From contig JAUSMA010000016.1 in NCBI GenBank assembly GCA_030645475.1, positions 1-64,000 of the forward strand: a stretch of 64,000 bases of DNA, read 5' to 3'. Position 1 is the first letter of the stretch. Each line of letters starts with the position of its first letter. Shown piece by piece: positions 1 to 7,859 of this stretch. Below the pieces are notes generated by a model. The model was not told the origin of the DNA and made no database searches. It saw only the letters and a program-made list of their open reading frames with translations. The position numbers and the translations under genes were made by a program. This DNA comes from Nitrospirota bacterium (lineage in GTDB: Bacteria > Nitrospirota > Nitrospiria > Nitrospirales > Nitrospiraceae).

Positions 1-298
1 ACAGGATTTTCTCCGCAAGATGACCGAGATGAATCGAGATGGGACCCTGGCGATCACCATCTACCATTCGTTGCAGAAGGAAGTTCTCGCGCTGACGCGA
101 TTCGCCTGGCGCTGCCGGCAATGCGGCAGACTGTACCAACGACAACGACGGACGATTCAGCCGCGGCGGCACCATTGCGGTATCTGCCGCGGAGCGCTAC
201 AAGAATTGCGGTCGGTAGGTCAGACCCAGCTCGAGACACCGCCACCAACACCAGCCCCCACTCTGTTGCAGCGGATTCAATTATCGTTTAGGTTCTAA
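1..298 (+). CDS. SprT-like zinc metalloprotease, C-terminal part (cut by window start)
   Basis: The reading frame is open from base 2 and ends at TAA 296-298. The visible protein matches, nearly residue for residue, the last ~100 residues of the complete SprT-like protein encoded on the other strand at 2155-2805. It contains the zinc-ribbon part (two CxxC-type pairs) and the proline-rich tail. The HExxH protease motif would lie upstream of the window, so it is not known whether this copy is whole. The small internal ATG at 20 is only an in-frame methionine. The gene is followed directly at its stop codon by a palindromic repeat. In this family SprT/Spartan-like proteins are DNA- or protein-associated metalloproteases; the cellular role here is not shown. 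Confidence 0.75.
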   Translation, partial: QDFLRKMTEMNRDGTLAITIYHSLQKEVLALTRFAWRCRQCGRLYQRQRRTIQPRRHHCGICRGALQELRSVGQTQLETPPPTPAPTLLQRIQLSFRF

Positions 299-423
299 GC
301 AGGATGCTGAAACAATTCGCCAGCATCGTTCTCGCATCGTTCAGACCCTCAACGTACCCTGCGGGTACGCCTCGGCCCTTCACTCGCTACGGCCTTGCTG
401 GACGAACTGTTTGAGCATCCTGC
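299..423. repeat. R1 palindromic intergenic repeat, copy 1
   Basis: About 125 bp, beginning with GCAGGATGCTGAAAC and ending with GTTTGAGCATCCTGC, so the ends are nearly perfect inverted repeats. An inner hairpin (CGTACCC/GGGTACG) lies in the middle. The element begins immediately after the stop codon of the preceding gene. Other copies are at 12741, 13956, 24529, 25718 and 55942. Confidence 0.9.
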
Positions 424-553
424 ATGCTGTTGTCATGAATATTTTTCGGTGACTGTTAGAGCTGTGGGTGCGAGATTTACCTATGCCCTTGTCTGCCAAG
501 GGCAGAATTGACTAGACTGCTGGCCTATTAGAAGACGTGAAAGGACGAGAACC

Positions 554-739
554 ATGGCAGACAGTCAGGATGAGCGAAACGGGAAAGCCTATAGCCTCTA
601 TACCTCCATCAGGCGATACTTTGAACCGCTCCGGCAACATTGGGATAAGCTGTCGGCTGAGGAGCAGGGGGTGGTGATTCAGGAAGTGGAAGCCTTCTTG
701 AACTCGGTTCGTCCGTCCGACAATCAACGTCCAAGCTGA
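554..739 (+). CDS. Small conserved-looking protein of unknown function (61 aa)
   Basis: A 61-residue hydrophilic protein rich in Glu, Arg and Ser, with no signal peptide or membrane segment. The start is supported by an AAGGACGAG Shine-Dalgarno-like stretch shortly upstream of ATG 554. It contains an aromatic and basic stretch (YTSIRRYFEPLRQHW) that could form an amphipathic helix. It lies convergent with the polymerase gene, 10 bp from that gene's stop. I do not recognise the family. The good ribosome-binding site and the compact placement between two genes are the reasons to call it. Confidence 0.55.
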   Translation: MADSQDERNGKAYSLYTSIRRYFEPLRQHWDKLSAEEQGVVIQEVEAFLNSVRPSDNQRPS

Positions 740-749
740 GCCTTCCCGG

Positions 750-1898
750 TTACTCTTCCGGAATCCCGCCCAGTCGAACCATACGACTGCCATATCGTTC
801 GATCAGTCCATCTAGAGCTTCGATCGCCTGAGTTTGGCGTTGTGTAAAGAGCGAGTCTGTCGCTGGTACGAGGCCGGACAGCGACAAGCCCACCAATCGA
901 TAGCGGGTCTGCGGTCTGGCCAGGCTCTGGAGTGCAGACTGGACGGCCGTCCACATGGCAGGATCGTAGTTGAGCGGATGCCCAAATTGCTGCTGTCGCG
1001 TGGTGATTTGGAACGTGGCATCTTTGAGTTTGACGGTGAACGATCCCGCCGCCAGTCCTTGCACGCGCAGGTCGTGCGCCAAGGTCCCGAGAAAACTTTT
1101 GATCGTCAGTTCCAGGAAGGCCAGATCGCTGGTGTCCTGTTCGAACGTCGTTTCATGCCCGAGGCTTTTGGAGGCTCGATCGACTACCACCGGGTCGCGA
1201 TCGATTCCTTGTGCCACTTCCTGCCACGCGAGAAGGCGGGTGCCCCATTGTTGTCGAAGAAACGGCTCATGTTGTGGATCGAGCAGGTCGCCGACGCAGT
1301 GGATGCCGAGCCCATTCAACATGACCGCAGACTTCGGTCCGATGCCCGGCAGGTCGCGCACCGGACGCGCCGCCAGAAACGCCGCTTCCGTTCCCGGCTC
1401 GATCACCGCCAGTCCGTCCGGCTTATGGGCATCCGCAGCCACCTTGGCCACAGTCTTTCCGGTGGCAAGCGCCACCGTGCAACGGAGCCCCGTGGCGTCG
1501 AAGATCGCGTCCTTCACACATTGGCCCAGGCTGGACGGATCTGGATAGAGCGACTGCATGTCCGTCGTTTCCGCGTAAAACTCATCGATGCTCGTCCATT
1601 CGGTGACGGGGAGCAGGCGGTTGATGACGGCCTGCATCTGTTCATGCAGCCGTTGATAGAGCGGCCGATCCGGGGGGACAAGAATGAGGTCTGGGCAGAG
1701 GCGCCGTGCTTCGCCGGTCGGCATGGCCGAGCGGACGCCGAACGAACGGGCGGCATAACTGGCGGCGGCGATGATGCCTCGCGGAGAGGATCCACCGACG
1801 GCGACTGGTTTGCCCGCAAGACTTGGGTCTGCCAGGACGGCGGCTGAGGCGAACATGGCATCCACGTCTCCGAAGAGAATCTGACGAGACCAGCGCAT
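750..1898 (-). CDS. dinB: Y-family DNA polymerase IV
   Basis: A 382-residue translesion polymerase. The N-terminus has the metal-binding strand GDVDAMFAS (D11 and D13) with the steric-gate aromatic at F16. The palm continues with SYAARSFGVRSAMP and the second catalytic motif SIDEFYAE. A helix-hairpin-helix (LPGIGPKSAVMLNGLGI) marks the thumb, and the C-terminal ~110 residues fit a little-finger domain. The first position of the usual FF pair is Met, a mild departure from E. coli DinB. There is no obvious beta-clamp-binding tail beyond the little finger. A GGAG Shine-Dalgarno lies about 9 nt upstream of ATG. The gene sits alone between two inverted SprT copies and shows no ImuA or RecA-like neighbour. 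Confidence 0.9.
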   Translation of the reverse strand: MRWSRQILFGDVDAMFASAAVLADPSLAGKPVAVGGSSPRGIIAAASYAARSFGVRSAMPTGEARRLCPDLILVPPDRPLYQRLHEQMQAVINRLLPVTEWTSIDEFYAETTDMQSLYPDPSSLGQCVKDAIFDATGLRCTVALATGKTVAKVAADAHKPDGLAVIEPGTEAAFLAARPVRDLPGIGPKSAVMLNGLGIHCVGDLLDPQHEPFLRQQWGTRLLAWQEVAQGIDRDPVVVDRASKSLGHETTFEQDTSDLAFLELTIKSFLGTLAHDLRVQGLAAGSFTVKLKDATFQITTRQQQFGHPLNYDPAMWTAVQSALQSLARPQTRYRLVGLSLSGLVPATDSLFTQRQTQAIEALDGLIERYGSRMVRLGGIPEE

Positions 1899-1915
1899 GG
1901 ATCATCTCCGGTACG

Positions 1916-2125
1916 TCGTTCGTGAAGCGTCGTTCGTCTCTCGTCCGAAGAAAAGAGCGTATAGCCTATAGCGTATGGCTAGGAGTCAGAGCTGGAGCTG
2001 CCGAAACCAATGATCAACTTCTCTTCCAACAGACGGTGATTTTTCCGAGCCATCAGCTATAAGCCATACGCTATCAGCTCCGTCCTCACACGAGATACGT
2101 TTCACGAGGAACGCTTCACGGTCTT
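1916..2125. repeat. R2 intergenic repeat cluster (inverted copies)
   Basis: Short repeats in both orientations. AGCGTATAGCCTATAGCG near 1957 faces CATACGCTATCAGCT near 2064. CGTTCGTGAAGCGTCG near 1917 faces CGTTTCACGAGGAACGC near 2097. The same words recur at 7368, 7816, 8262, 10747 and 23643. No gene is seen in this gap. Confidence 0.7.
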
Positions 2126-2130
2126 TGTGT

Positions 2131-2455
2131 TGGCGAATTGTTTGAGCATCCTGCTTAGAACCTAAACGATAGTTGAATCCGCTGCAACAGAGTGAGAGTG
2201 GGGGCTGGTGTTGGCGGCGGTGCCTCAATCTGGGTCTGACCTACTGGCCGCAATTCTTGTAGCGCTCCGCGGCAGATACCGCAATGGTGCCGCCGCGGTT
2301 GAATCGACCGTCGTTGTCGTTGGTATAGCCTGCCGCATTGCCGGCAGCGCCAGGCGAATCGCGTCAGCGCGAGAACTTCCTTCTGCAACGAATGGTAGAT
2401 GGTGATCGCCAGAGCCCCATCCCTGTTCATCTCGGTCATCTTGCGGAGAAAATCC
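2131..2455. repeat. Inverted duplicate of bases 1-325
   Basis: This stretch is the near-identical reverse complement of the window start. It includes the 3' part of the SprT-like gene and the first ~24 bp of the adjoining R1 repeat. The two arms enclose the 61-aa gene and dinB. Confidence 0.85.
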
Positions 2456-2805
2456 TGTCGATGATTTGGCCGCCGCTTGAGGATGTCGAACTGCCATTGA
2501 TGAATCATTTCGTGCGCGAGTGTATTCACGATCTCCTGCTCCCCATACTCGGTTGCCTGGACGACCTGGTGGAGCAAGGGAAGCGAGAGGCGAATCTCAC
2601 GCTTGGTTGGCGGGCGAAGACCCTCCTGATCCAGCCGTGGTTTCGGCCCTCGACGACTCACGAACATACCGACCGAGGAGGTCAATCGGCGGCTCCAGAC
2701 GAGATCGATCGGAGGGAGCAGACCTTCGAAATAGCGGCCGTTCAGTTCGACCCACATCCGGGTCAGCTGCTGTGAGGTTACTGGAGGGGCTTGGCGTGGG
2801 GCCAT
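2155..2805 (-). CDS. SprT-like zinc metalloprotease
   Basis: A 216-residue protein with the metalloprotease motif HEMIH at 98-102, a likely third ligand H115, and a zinc ribbon with Cys at 154, 157, 175 and 178. It ends in a Pro/Thr-rich tail. The length and domain order fit the SprT/Spartan-like family, where the protease core is followed by a zinc-ribbon. The start lies 10 bp downstream of the stop of the deoxyhypusine-synthase-like gene on the same strand, so the two are probably co-transcribed. The 3' third is duplicated in inverted orientation at the start of the window. The cellular substrate cannot be read from the sequence. DNA-protein crosslink repair is known for eukaryotic relatives and is only a suggestion here. 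Confidence 0.85.
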   Translation of the reverse strand: MAPRQAPPVTSQQLTRMWVELNGRYFEGLLPPIDLVWSRRLTSSVGMFVSRRGPKPRLDQEGLRPPTKREIRLSLPLLHQVVQATEYGEQEIVNTLAHEMIHQWQFDILKRRPNHRQDFLRKMTEMNRDGALAITIYHSLQKEVLALTRFAWRCRQCGRLYQRQRRSIQPRRHHCGICRGALQELRPVGQTQIEAPPPTPAPTLTLLQRIQLSFRF

Positions 2806-2815
2806 AGGACGGGGG

Positions 2816-3832
2816 TTACCCCAATTCTTCGTGCACGGCCGCGGCGAGCAACGGCACCATGATTTCGTGGTGGCCGATGAGGGAGTAACCCTTCCCGCCC
2901 TTCTGGGTCGGTCGCCGTACCACGTTGGTAAGCGGGCGGTAGTGAGCGAGGAAGTCCATGTTCACGGTCGTAATGTTGGTCAGATCATGGCCCAAATTGC
3001 GTCCCAGCGACACCGCCTTGAGGAAGACTTCCGGCAAAATGACGGCAGAGCCGATATTGAGGTAGACGCCGCCCTCCATGCCAGACACGACGGCAGCAAG
3101 CCGGCGAAAGTCCAGGAGCGACGTTGCGCCAATGGCGGCTCCGTCCGCGGAAGGATGCATATGGATGATGTCGGTCCCGATCGCCACATGCACAGTCACA
3201 GGAATGCCAAGCCGTGCTCCGGTCGCGAGGATGCTCGTCTCGCGGTTGGGAAACTGTCCCTGGCGCCGGTTGATGTAGTGGCCGACCGATTCGCCGAGCC
3301 CCTCGCGATCGTGGGCCCCGCGGACGATCGCTTCGTTCAGCATGCGGCCGGTTTCTTCCGCCATACCGAAGCGTCCCGCGTCGATCTCTGCGTCGACTTC
3401 CTCGGAGGTGTGGCCCATGAGCGCTAATTCGAAATCGTGAATGATCCCGGCGCCGTTCATGGCCACGGCCGATACGATTCCTTGCTGCATCAGGTCCACG
3501 AGAATCGGATTCAATCCGACCTTGACGACGTGGGCGCCGATGCCCACGATGACCGGCCGGCCCTTGCGATGGGCCTTAGCGATAGCTTTGGCGACCGCGC
3601 GCAACGTTTTCACGCCGAGGATATCCGGCAGCGAGCGATAGAACTGGCTGAAGCTGCCTCCACGGTGCCAGGGGCGGGCAAAGTCGGAGACACGAACCTT
3701 ACTGTGCCGCTTTTTGAGCGGATAGGTCGTGAGATCCGTCACATTGATCGGCGCGATCAGCTTCGGGGTCGTAATGGGGGGCCGTTGCCGGTCAGGAGGC
3801 TTTGCCAAGGAGCTGTTCCTCAATGAGTTCAC
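2816..3832 (-). CDS. Deoxyhypusine-synthase-like protein, function unknown
   Basis: A 338-residue cytoplasmic protein with a Rossmann-type pattern (PVIVGIGAHVVKVGLNP, then AVAMNGAGIIHDFELALMG). Its C-terminal GGKGYSLIGHHEIMVPLL resembles the region around the active lysine of deoxyhypusine synthases. Bacteria normally lack eIF5A, so the classical reaction is unlikely. Related bacterial enzymes work on polyamines, but most members are uncharacterised. The start overlaps the end of gmhA by 41 bp, and sprT follows after 10 bp, so translation is probably coupled. The neighbour gmhA hints at envelope or sugar metabolism, which is an inference from context only. The family assignment rests on pattern resemblance and should be treated as moderate. 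Confidence 0.6.
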   Translation of the reverse strand: MNSLRNSSLAKPPDRQRPPITTPKLIAPINVTDLTTYPLKKRHSKVRVSDFARPWHRGGSFSQFYRSLPDILGVKTLRAVAKAIAKAHRKGRPVIVGIGAHVVKVGLNPILVDLMQQGIVSAVAMNGAGIIHDFELALMGHTSEEVDAEIDAGRFGMAEETGRMLNEAIVRGAHDREGLGESVGHYINRRQGQFPNRETSILATGARLGIPVTVHVAIGTDIIHMHPSADGAAIGATSLLDFRRLAAVVSGMEGGVYLNIGSAVILPEVFLKAVSLGRNLGHDLTNITTVNMDFLAHYRPLTNVVRRPTQKGGKGYSLIGHHEIMVPLLAAAVHEELG

Positions 3833-4370
3833 ACAGGACGTGGCCGAGCGTGATGTGACTTTCTTGAATGCGGGCCGTCACGGTCGAAGGTACGACGAAG
3901 GGGTATTCCACCAGCCCGGCCAGTTTTCCACCGGTTCCACCGGTCCACCCGATGGTCGTGAGGCCGCAAGCCCGCGCGGCCTCCACACCCTTTAAGACGT
4001 TCGGCGAATTGCCGCTGGTGCTGATGGCAATGGCGATGTCGCCTTTCTGGCCATGGGCGCGCACCTGCCGGGCAAAGAGTTCCTCGAAGCCGTAGTCGTT
4101 GGCGATGCAGGTGATGGCGGCAATATCGGTGGCCAGCGCGATGGCCGGGAGCGGGGCCCGCTCGCGTTTATAACGGCCGACGAATTCGGCTGCGAGATGG
4201 GCCGCATCCGTGGCGCTGCCACCGTTGCCGAACAATAAGACTTTGCGTCCTTGGCGAAAGGCCTCGACCATTAAGGTTGCGACCTGCGCGATGCGATCGA
4301 CATGGTCGCGCGCGAACTGTTGCTTGACGGATGCGCTGTCGGCAAAGGCACTGAGTATAAGATCTTTCAT
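3792..4370 (-). CDS. gmhA: Phosphoheptose isomerase (SIS domain)
   Basis: Converts sedoheptulose 7-phosphate to D-glycero-manno-heptose 7-phosphate, the first step of ADP-heptose synthesis for LPS inner core. The 192-residue protein has the SIS signatures GNGGSATDAAHLAAEFVGRY and ISTSGNSPNVL, and the C-terminal ESHITLGH block that carries the metal/catalytic His in GmhA. I start at ATG 4370 because this gives the usual family length; a GTG at 4400 would add ten residues and also has a purine-rich upstream stretch. The 3' end overlaps the deoxyhypusine-synthase-like gene. It lies 55 bp downstream of the SPFH gene on the same strand and may be part of that transcript. No other heptose gene is in the window. 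Confidence 0.88.
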   Translation of the reverse strand: MKDLILSAFADSASVKQQFARDHVDRIAQVATLMVEAFRQGRKVLLFGNGGSATDAAHLAAEFVGRYKRERAPLPAIALATDIAAITCIANDYGFEELFARQVRAHGQKGDIAIAISTSGNSPNVLKGVEAARACGLTTIGWTGGTGGKLAGLVEYPFVVPSTVTARIQESHITLGHVLCELIEEQLLGKAS

Positions 4371-4425
4371 GGGACGCGATTCTAGGCAACCCTCCGTCAC
4401 CTGTCAAACGTGACGTGACGACCAA

Positions 4426-5364
4426 TCACGACTTGATGGTGGTGAGGGGACCGGTCTGCCGGATGGCGCTCATCGCCAAGGCGATCATGGAGCCGACATC
4501 GGAGACCGTCGCAGGCAGGATCAACGTGTTGGTCGTCTTCGCCAACTCGCCGAACTTGGTGATGTACTGTTCTGCCACGCGTAGCTGGACGGCTTCCTGA
4601 CCGCCCGGAATCTGGATCGTTTCTGCGACCTTGCGAAGTCCCTCAGCCGTGGCCTGCGCAATGGCGAGGATGGCCGATGCCGCTCCCTCTGCCTCGTTGA
4701 TCTGCTGCTGTTTCTTGGCCTCGGAGGCTTTGATCACTTGTTGCTTCTCGCCCTCGGCCTGGTTGATGGCTGCGTCGCGCTCGCCTTCCGACGTGAGAAT
4801 CACCGCCCGCTTCTCCCGCTCTGCCCGCATCTGCTTTTCCATGGCGTCCAACACGCCCTTCGGGGGGGTGATGTTCTTGATTTCGTAGCGGAGGACTTTG
4901 ACGCCCCAGGGATCTGAGGCCTTGTCGAGTTCGTTGACGACCTGGATATTGATGTTCGTCCGCTCTTCGAATGTCCGGTCGAGCTCAATCTTGCCCATCT
5001 CGCTTCGCAACGTGGTCTGCGCCAGTTGGATCAGCGCAAAATTGTAGTCGCTGATGCCGTACGACGCGCGCTGAGGGTTCAAGACCTTGAGGTACAAGAT
5101 GCCGTCCACCGACACCTGCACGTTATCGCGCGTGATACAGACTTGCTCGGGGATGTCGATGGCCGTTTCCTTGAGCGAATGTTTATAGCGAATACGGTCG
5201 ATGAAGGGGAGGAGGATATGAAACCCTGCATCCAGTGAGGCGGCGTATTTGCCGAGTCGCTCGACCACATAGGCGCTTTGCTGCGGCACGACCACGGCGG
5301 TTTTGCCAATGACGATCAACACCAGCAAGGCTAAGACCAGCATGACAAAGAGTCCTTCGCTCAT
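4426..5364 (-). CDS. SPFH/band-7 (paraslipin/stomatin-like) membrane protein
   Basis: A 312-residue protein with one N-terminal membrane helix (about 4-25), the conserved VVPQQSAYVVERLGKYA opening of the SPFH domain, and an Ala/Glu/Gln-rich coiled coil at about 190-265 (EGERDAAINQAEGEKQQVIKA region). This is the architecture of QmcA/paraslipin proteins, which form large cytoplasmic-membrane cages that associate with quality-control proteases. AAGGAG lies 7 nt upstream of the ATG. The upstream neighbour is an NfeD protein, the classical partner of SPFH proteins, 37 bp away on the same strand, so the pair forms an operon. The specific client is unknown. Confidence 0.9.
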   Translation of the reverse strand: MSEGLFVMLVLALLVLIVIGKTAVVVPQQSAYVVERLGKYAASLDAGFHILLPFIDRIRYKHSLKETAIDIPEQVCITRDNVQVSVDGILYLKVLNPQRASYGISDYNFALIQLAQTTLRSEMGKIELDRTFEERTNINIQVVNELDKASDPWGVKVLRYEIKNITPPKGVLDAMEKQMRAEREKRAVILTSEGERDAAINQAEGEKQQVIKASEAKKQQQINEAEGAASAILAIAQATAEGLRKVAETIQIPGGQEAVQLRVAEQYITKFGELAKTTNTLILPATVSDVGSMIALAMSAIRQTGPLTTIKS

Positions 5365-5401
5365 CGTGCACTCCTTCGTGTTCGTTCCGGGTTTCCCCTG
5401 C

Positions 5402-5836
5402 CTATTCCGCTGATATCCAGATGGTGAGTCCCTCGACCCGCTCGACTGTGCATCGTTGACCCTTTGTCAAAGGGACCGTCCCGGCATTGTGGGCAGTCCA
5501 GGAGGTGCCGCGCAGCTCAGCTTTGCCGGTGGCGCCTGGCAGCAAGTCTTCAATTGGGATCGCGCTTTCTCCCGCGAGTGAATCCACGGCAGGCAGGTCC
5601 TTGTCCTGTCTGTTGATCCAGGCCAATAACGGTCCGCGGAAAACCAGCAAGGATAGGATCGCGAGTCCTGAGAACAAGAGCCACTGGAGCCATTCTGCTT
5701 GGGCGAATCCCAGCCAGGTGAGACTGCCGACGATCAGAGCCGCTAACCCAAAGAAGAGAATGTAGAAGCCCCCCGGCGTGATCATTTCGACGCCGAGCAA
5801 GACGAGGCCGAGGAACATCCAATACCACCAGATCAT
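5402..5836 (-). CDS. NfeD-family membrane protein, partner of the SPFH protein
   Basis: A 144-residue protein with three hydrophobic helices in the first ~70 residues (starting MIWWYWMFLGLVLLGVE) and a C-terminal soluble OB-like domain containing LLPGATGKAELRG and VERVEGLTIWI, which fits the short NfeD1b class without a serine-protease domain. It is the first gene of the minus-strand run and is followed by the SPFH gene. A GAGGT-like site precedes the ATG. In the family, NfeD OB domains face the cytoplasm and work with SPFH oligomers. Nothing odd is seen. Confidence 0.88.
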   Translation of the reverse strand: MIWWYWMFLGLVLLGVEMITPGGFYILFFGLAALIVGSLTWLGFAQAEWLQWLLFSGLAILSLLVFRGPLLAWINRQDKDLPAVDSLAGESAIPIEDLLPGATGKAELRGTSWTAHNAGTVPLTKGQRCTVERVEGLTIWISAE

Positions 5837-6092
5837 CGGGGGACCTCATTGAGTATTCGAAAGAGTTGCGAGGGATGTCGCGCGTCAGGAAAGTCTAAGC
5901 GCGTTTCCGGAGACCGTCAAGCAGAACGCACGTTGCTTGACCATGAATCGATGGCTCAGAGTGGCGAAGACTCATGGGGCGGTCGAGCGGCCGATGCGGA
6001 GGTTGGGGCCTTGAGCGACGCGACCTGTCTGCGCGAAGCCGCTTCGGCGAAGGCAGGGTATGAAGCCGGAAGGAATTTGCGCCGTCCTATGG

Positions 6093-6098
6093 TATAGT
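6093..6098 (+). promoter_or_regulatory. Putative -10 box giving a leaderless or nearly leaderless transcript
   Basis: TATAGT followed by CCGCGCCC lies 9 nt before ATG 6108, and no Shine-Dalgarno lies between. Similar boxes with a GC-rich discriminator precede the sigma-factor gene (58914-58919), hemL (12168-12173) and the OB-fold protein gene (52254-52259). Confidence 0.4.
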
Positions 6099-6107
6099 CC
6101 GCGCCCA

Positions 6108-7364
6108 ATGGCGCATGACCAACCAGTGAAAGCATTAGTGATCGCCCTCACCGGCCATACGGCGGCGGCGGTCTATTCGATTAATCGTCTGCAGCCGGAC
6201 TCGCTTTGCTTTGTGTTGCCGGAAGGGGCGAAGGCGCTCGTTGAAGCCGATGTGCAACCGAAGATTGAACATATGCCCAGACGGTGGGATTGGGTGGTAC
6301 TGGCGGAGACCGACGAATTTGTCGGCTGTTATCGGGCGCTTGCGCAGGCGCTCCCGGAGATGTTGCATACGTGGGATGTGCAGCCAGGCGAGCTCGTCGT
6401 CGATGTGACCGGGGCGACTCCGGCCATGGCGGGTGCGCTCACGCTGGCCACCTTGTCTCTCAGTTCGCGGATCGTCTCGCTCGTGCCGGCGAGAGAGGGA
6501 CAGGAAGAGGACCGGATCGATATCGCCGGACTGCCGTTCCTCTGGACGCAGGGCAATCCCTGGGATGAAGCGGCCTCGGTCTCGCGCCGCGAGGGCTGTG
6601 AGCTGTTCAATCGGGGATTGTTTGCCGCATCGGCAAAGCTGTTTCGCGAGCTCGAAGCCAGGGTGAGCGGGGGGCAGAAGCCGCTCTATCGCGCCTTTGC
6701 AGATCTGGCAGATGGCTACGATCTCTGGGAGCGATTTCAGTACCGTCAGGCCTGGGAGAAATTAAAGCACGCCGTGAAGGCTTTCGAGATGGCGGCATTG
6801 TGGGGCGGACCGCCAGGACTCAAAGCTGTCCTTCCCCCGATCAAAGCGAATGCGGGATTCCTCGAAAAGCTCGTGCTCGATCCTGCTCCGGTCAAAGACA
6901 TGCAGCCTATCGATTTGCTGGCCCATGCCGGTCGGCGACTGCGTGGCGCGCATGATCCGGAGACCGCGATGGTCTCGTTGGTTCGTGCGCTCGAAGCCTT
7001 TGCCCAACGACAACTGTTCAAGCAACACCAGATTAAAACCTGGGACGTGCTGCCGGAGCAATTGCCGGAGGCGCTACGAGAAACCTGCCGGACTTGCTGG
7101 CTGGAAGACCTCGACGGCAAGTACAAATTGCCCCTGCAGGCGCAGTTTCGGGTATTGGCCGGATTGGGCGACCAGATGGGCCAAGCCTTTCTGCGTGAGT
7201 GGCCGACGATGAAACCTCTGCTCGACGCGGCCAGTCATGCCGTCCTCGGCCATGGCTTCGAGCCGGTCAAGGCCGAGCGGGTCCAGCAGTTGTACGACGT
7301 CGTGTTGAGACTCACGGGTGTGCATGAGGCGTCGCTCCCGAAGTTTCCGACGCTGAACGTCTAA
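6108..7364 (+). CDS. CARF-domain protein of the Cas02710 (TIGR02710) type
   Basis: A 418-residue protein from ATG 6108 (an in-frame ATG at 6060 would add 16 residues). The N-terminal ~140 residues fit a CARF Rossmann domain, with a VIALTGHT strand-turn and the DVTGATPAM motif (D99 to M107) that corresponds to the DxTGGT ligand-binding motif. The C-terminal half has the repeat-like ALEAFAQRQLFKQHQIKTWDVLP block known from Cas02710/Csx proteins and ends with an HEPN-like helix bundle. Family members sense cyclic oligoadenylates and are CRISPR ancillary ribonucleases. Here the HEPN motif region reads ASHAVLGHG, and no Arg stands where RNxxxxH is expected, so nuclease activity is doubtful. No CRISPR array or cas gene lies in the window. 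Confidence 0.75.
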   Translation: MAHDQPVKALVIALTGHTAAAVYSINRLQPDSLCFVLPEGAKALVEADVQPKIEHMPRRWDWVVLAETDEFVGCYRALAQALPEMLHTWDVQPGELVVDVTGATPAMAGALTLATLSLSSRIVSLVPAREGQEEDRIDIAGLPFLWTQGNPWDEAASVSRREGCELFNRGLFAASAKLFRELEARVSGGQKPLYRAFADLADGYDLWERFQYRQAWEKLKHAVKAFEMAALWGGPPGLKAVLPPIKANAGFLEKLVLDPAPVKDMQPIDLLAHAGRRLRGAHDPETAMVSLVRALEAFAQRQLFKQHQIKTWDVLPEQLPEALRETCRTCWLEDLDGKYKLPLQAQFRVLAGLGDQMGQAFLREWPTMKPLLDAASHAVLGHGFEPVKAERVQQLYDVVLRLTGVHEASLPKFPTLNV

Positions 7365-7367
7365 AGA

Positions 7368-7402
7368 GCTTATGGCGTATGGCTGGTAGCGTATAGCACG
7401 AA
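7368..7402. repeat. R2 repeat upstream of the four-helix-bundle pseudogene
   Basis: GCTTATGGCGTATGGCTGGT and then AGCGTATAGC, the same words as at 1957 and 10747. Its partner in inverse orientation (7816-7841) lies just downstream of the pseudogene, so the gene is bracketed by the repeat. Confidence 0.65.
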
Positions 7403-7419
7403 CAAAGACAAAATTAAAA

Positions 7420-7777
7420 ATGGCATTCAGATTTGAAACGTTGGAAATTTGGCAGTTAGCCAAGGAGTACGCGACAAGGATCTATGCCGTAACCGCTAAG
7501 TTTCCTAGACATGAAGACTATGGATTAAAATCCCAGCTGAATCGGGCAGTGAATTCAATCGCGCTCAATATCGCGGAGGGGACGGCCAAAAACAGTAACA
7601 AAGCATTCGACTATCAGTTGGAGATTGCCCTGGGGTCAACTTTTGAAGTGGTTGCCGGGGCGTTCTTGCAAGGATCGAGCGTACATCACAGAGATAGAAC
7701 ATCGTGCCTTATATGAGGATGGACAGCGGCTTGCGAAAAGTATCAACGCTTTTAGAAACACGCTGTTGATATCGTAA
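7420..7777 (+). pseudogene. Four-helix-bundle (S23/IVP-type) protein gene with a frameshift
   Basis: Translation from ATG 7420 gives MAFRFETLEIWQLAKEYA and continues through the conserved LNRAVNSIALNIAEGTAK and FDYQLEIALGSTFEVVAGAFL blocks of the 23S-rRNA intervening-sequence / four-helix-bundle family (usually about 120 aa). After about base 7668 the frame runs into unrelated residues and stops at 7716. The adjacent frame continues the family with AYITEIEHRALYEDGQRLA, then NAFRNTLLIS, ending at TAA 7775-7777. One extra base near TTGCAAGGATCG would explain it. It could be a true mutation or a sequencing error. Base composition is more AT-rich than the neighbours, and no Shine-Dalgarno is evident. 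The biochemical role of these proteins is not established. Confidence 0.8.
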
Positions 7778-7815
7778 TGTTCGACTCTTTCCCGTGGTTC
7801 GGATTATTGTCCAGG

Positions 7816-7841
7816 CCATTAGCCATACGCCATAAACTCTT
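7816..7841. repeat. R2 repeat downstream of the four-helix-bundle pseudogene
   Basis: CATTAGCCATACGCCATAAA, the reverse complement of the R2 words at 7368-7402. Confidence 0.6.
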
Positions 7842-7859
7842 ATTCGGCCATTCGCTCTT

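Noticed and set aside
5849-6097. 82-residue ORF on the plus strand between nfeD and the CARF gene
   Set aside because: No recognisable domain, and it overlaps the CARF promoter and the region upstream of its start. It is not supported by codon pattern or ribosome site.
6108-7364. A CRISPR array near the CARF gene
   Set aside because: No series of equal-length direct repeats with unique spacers was found anywhere in the window. The repeats present are dispersed palindromes.
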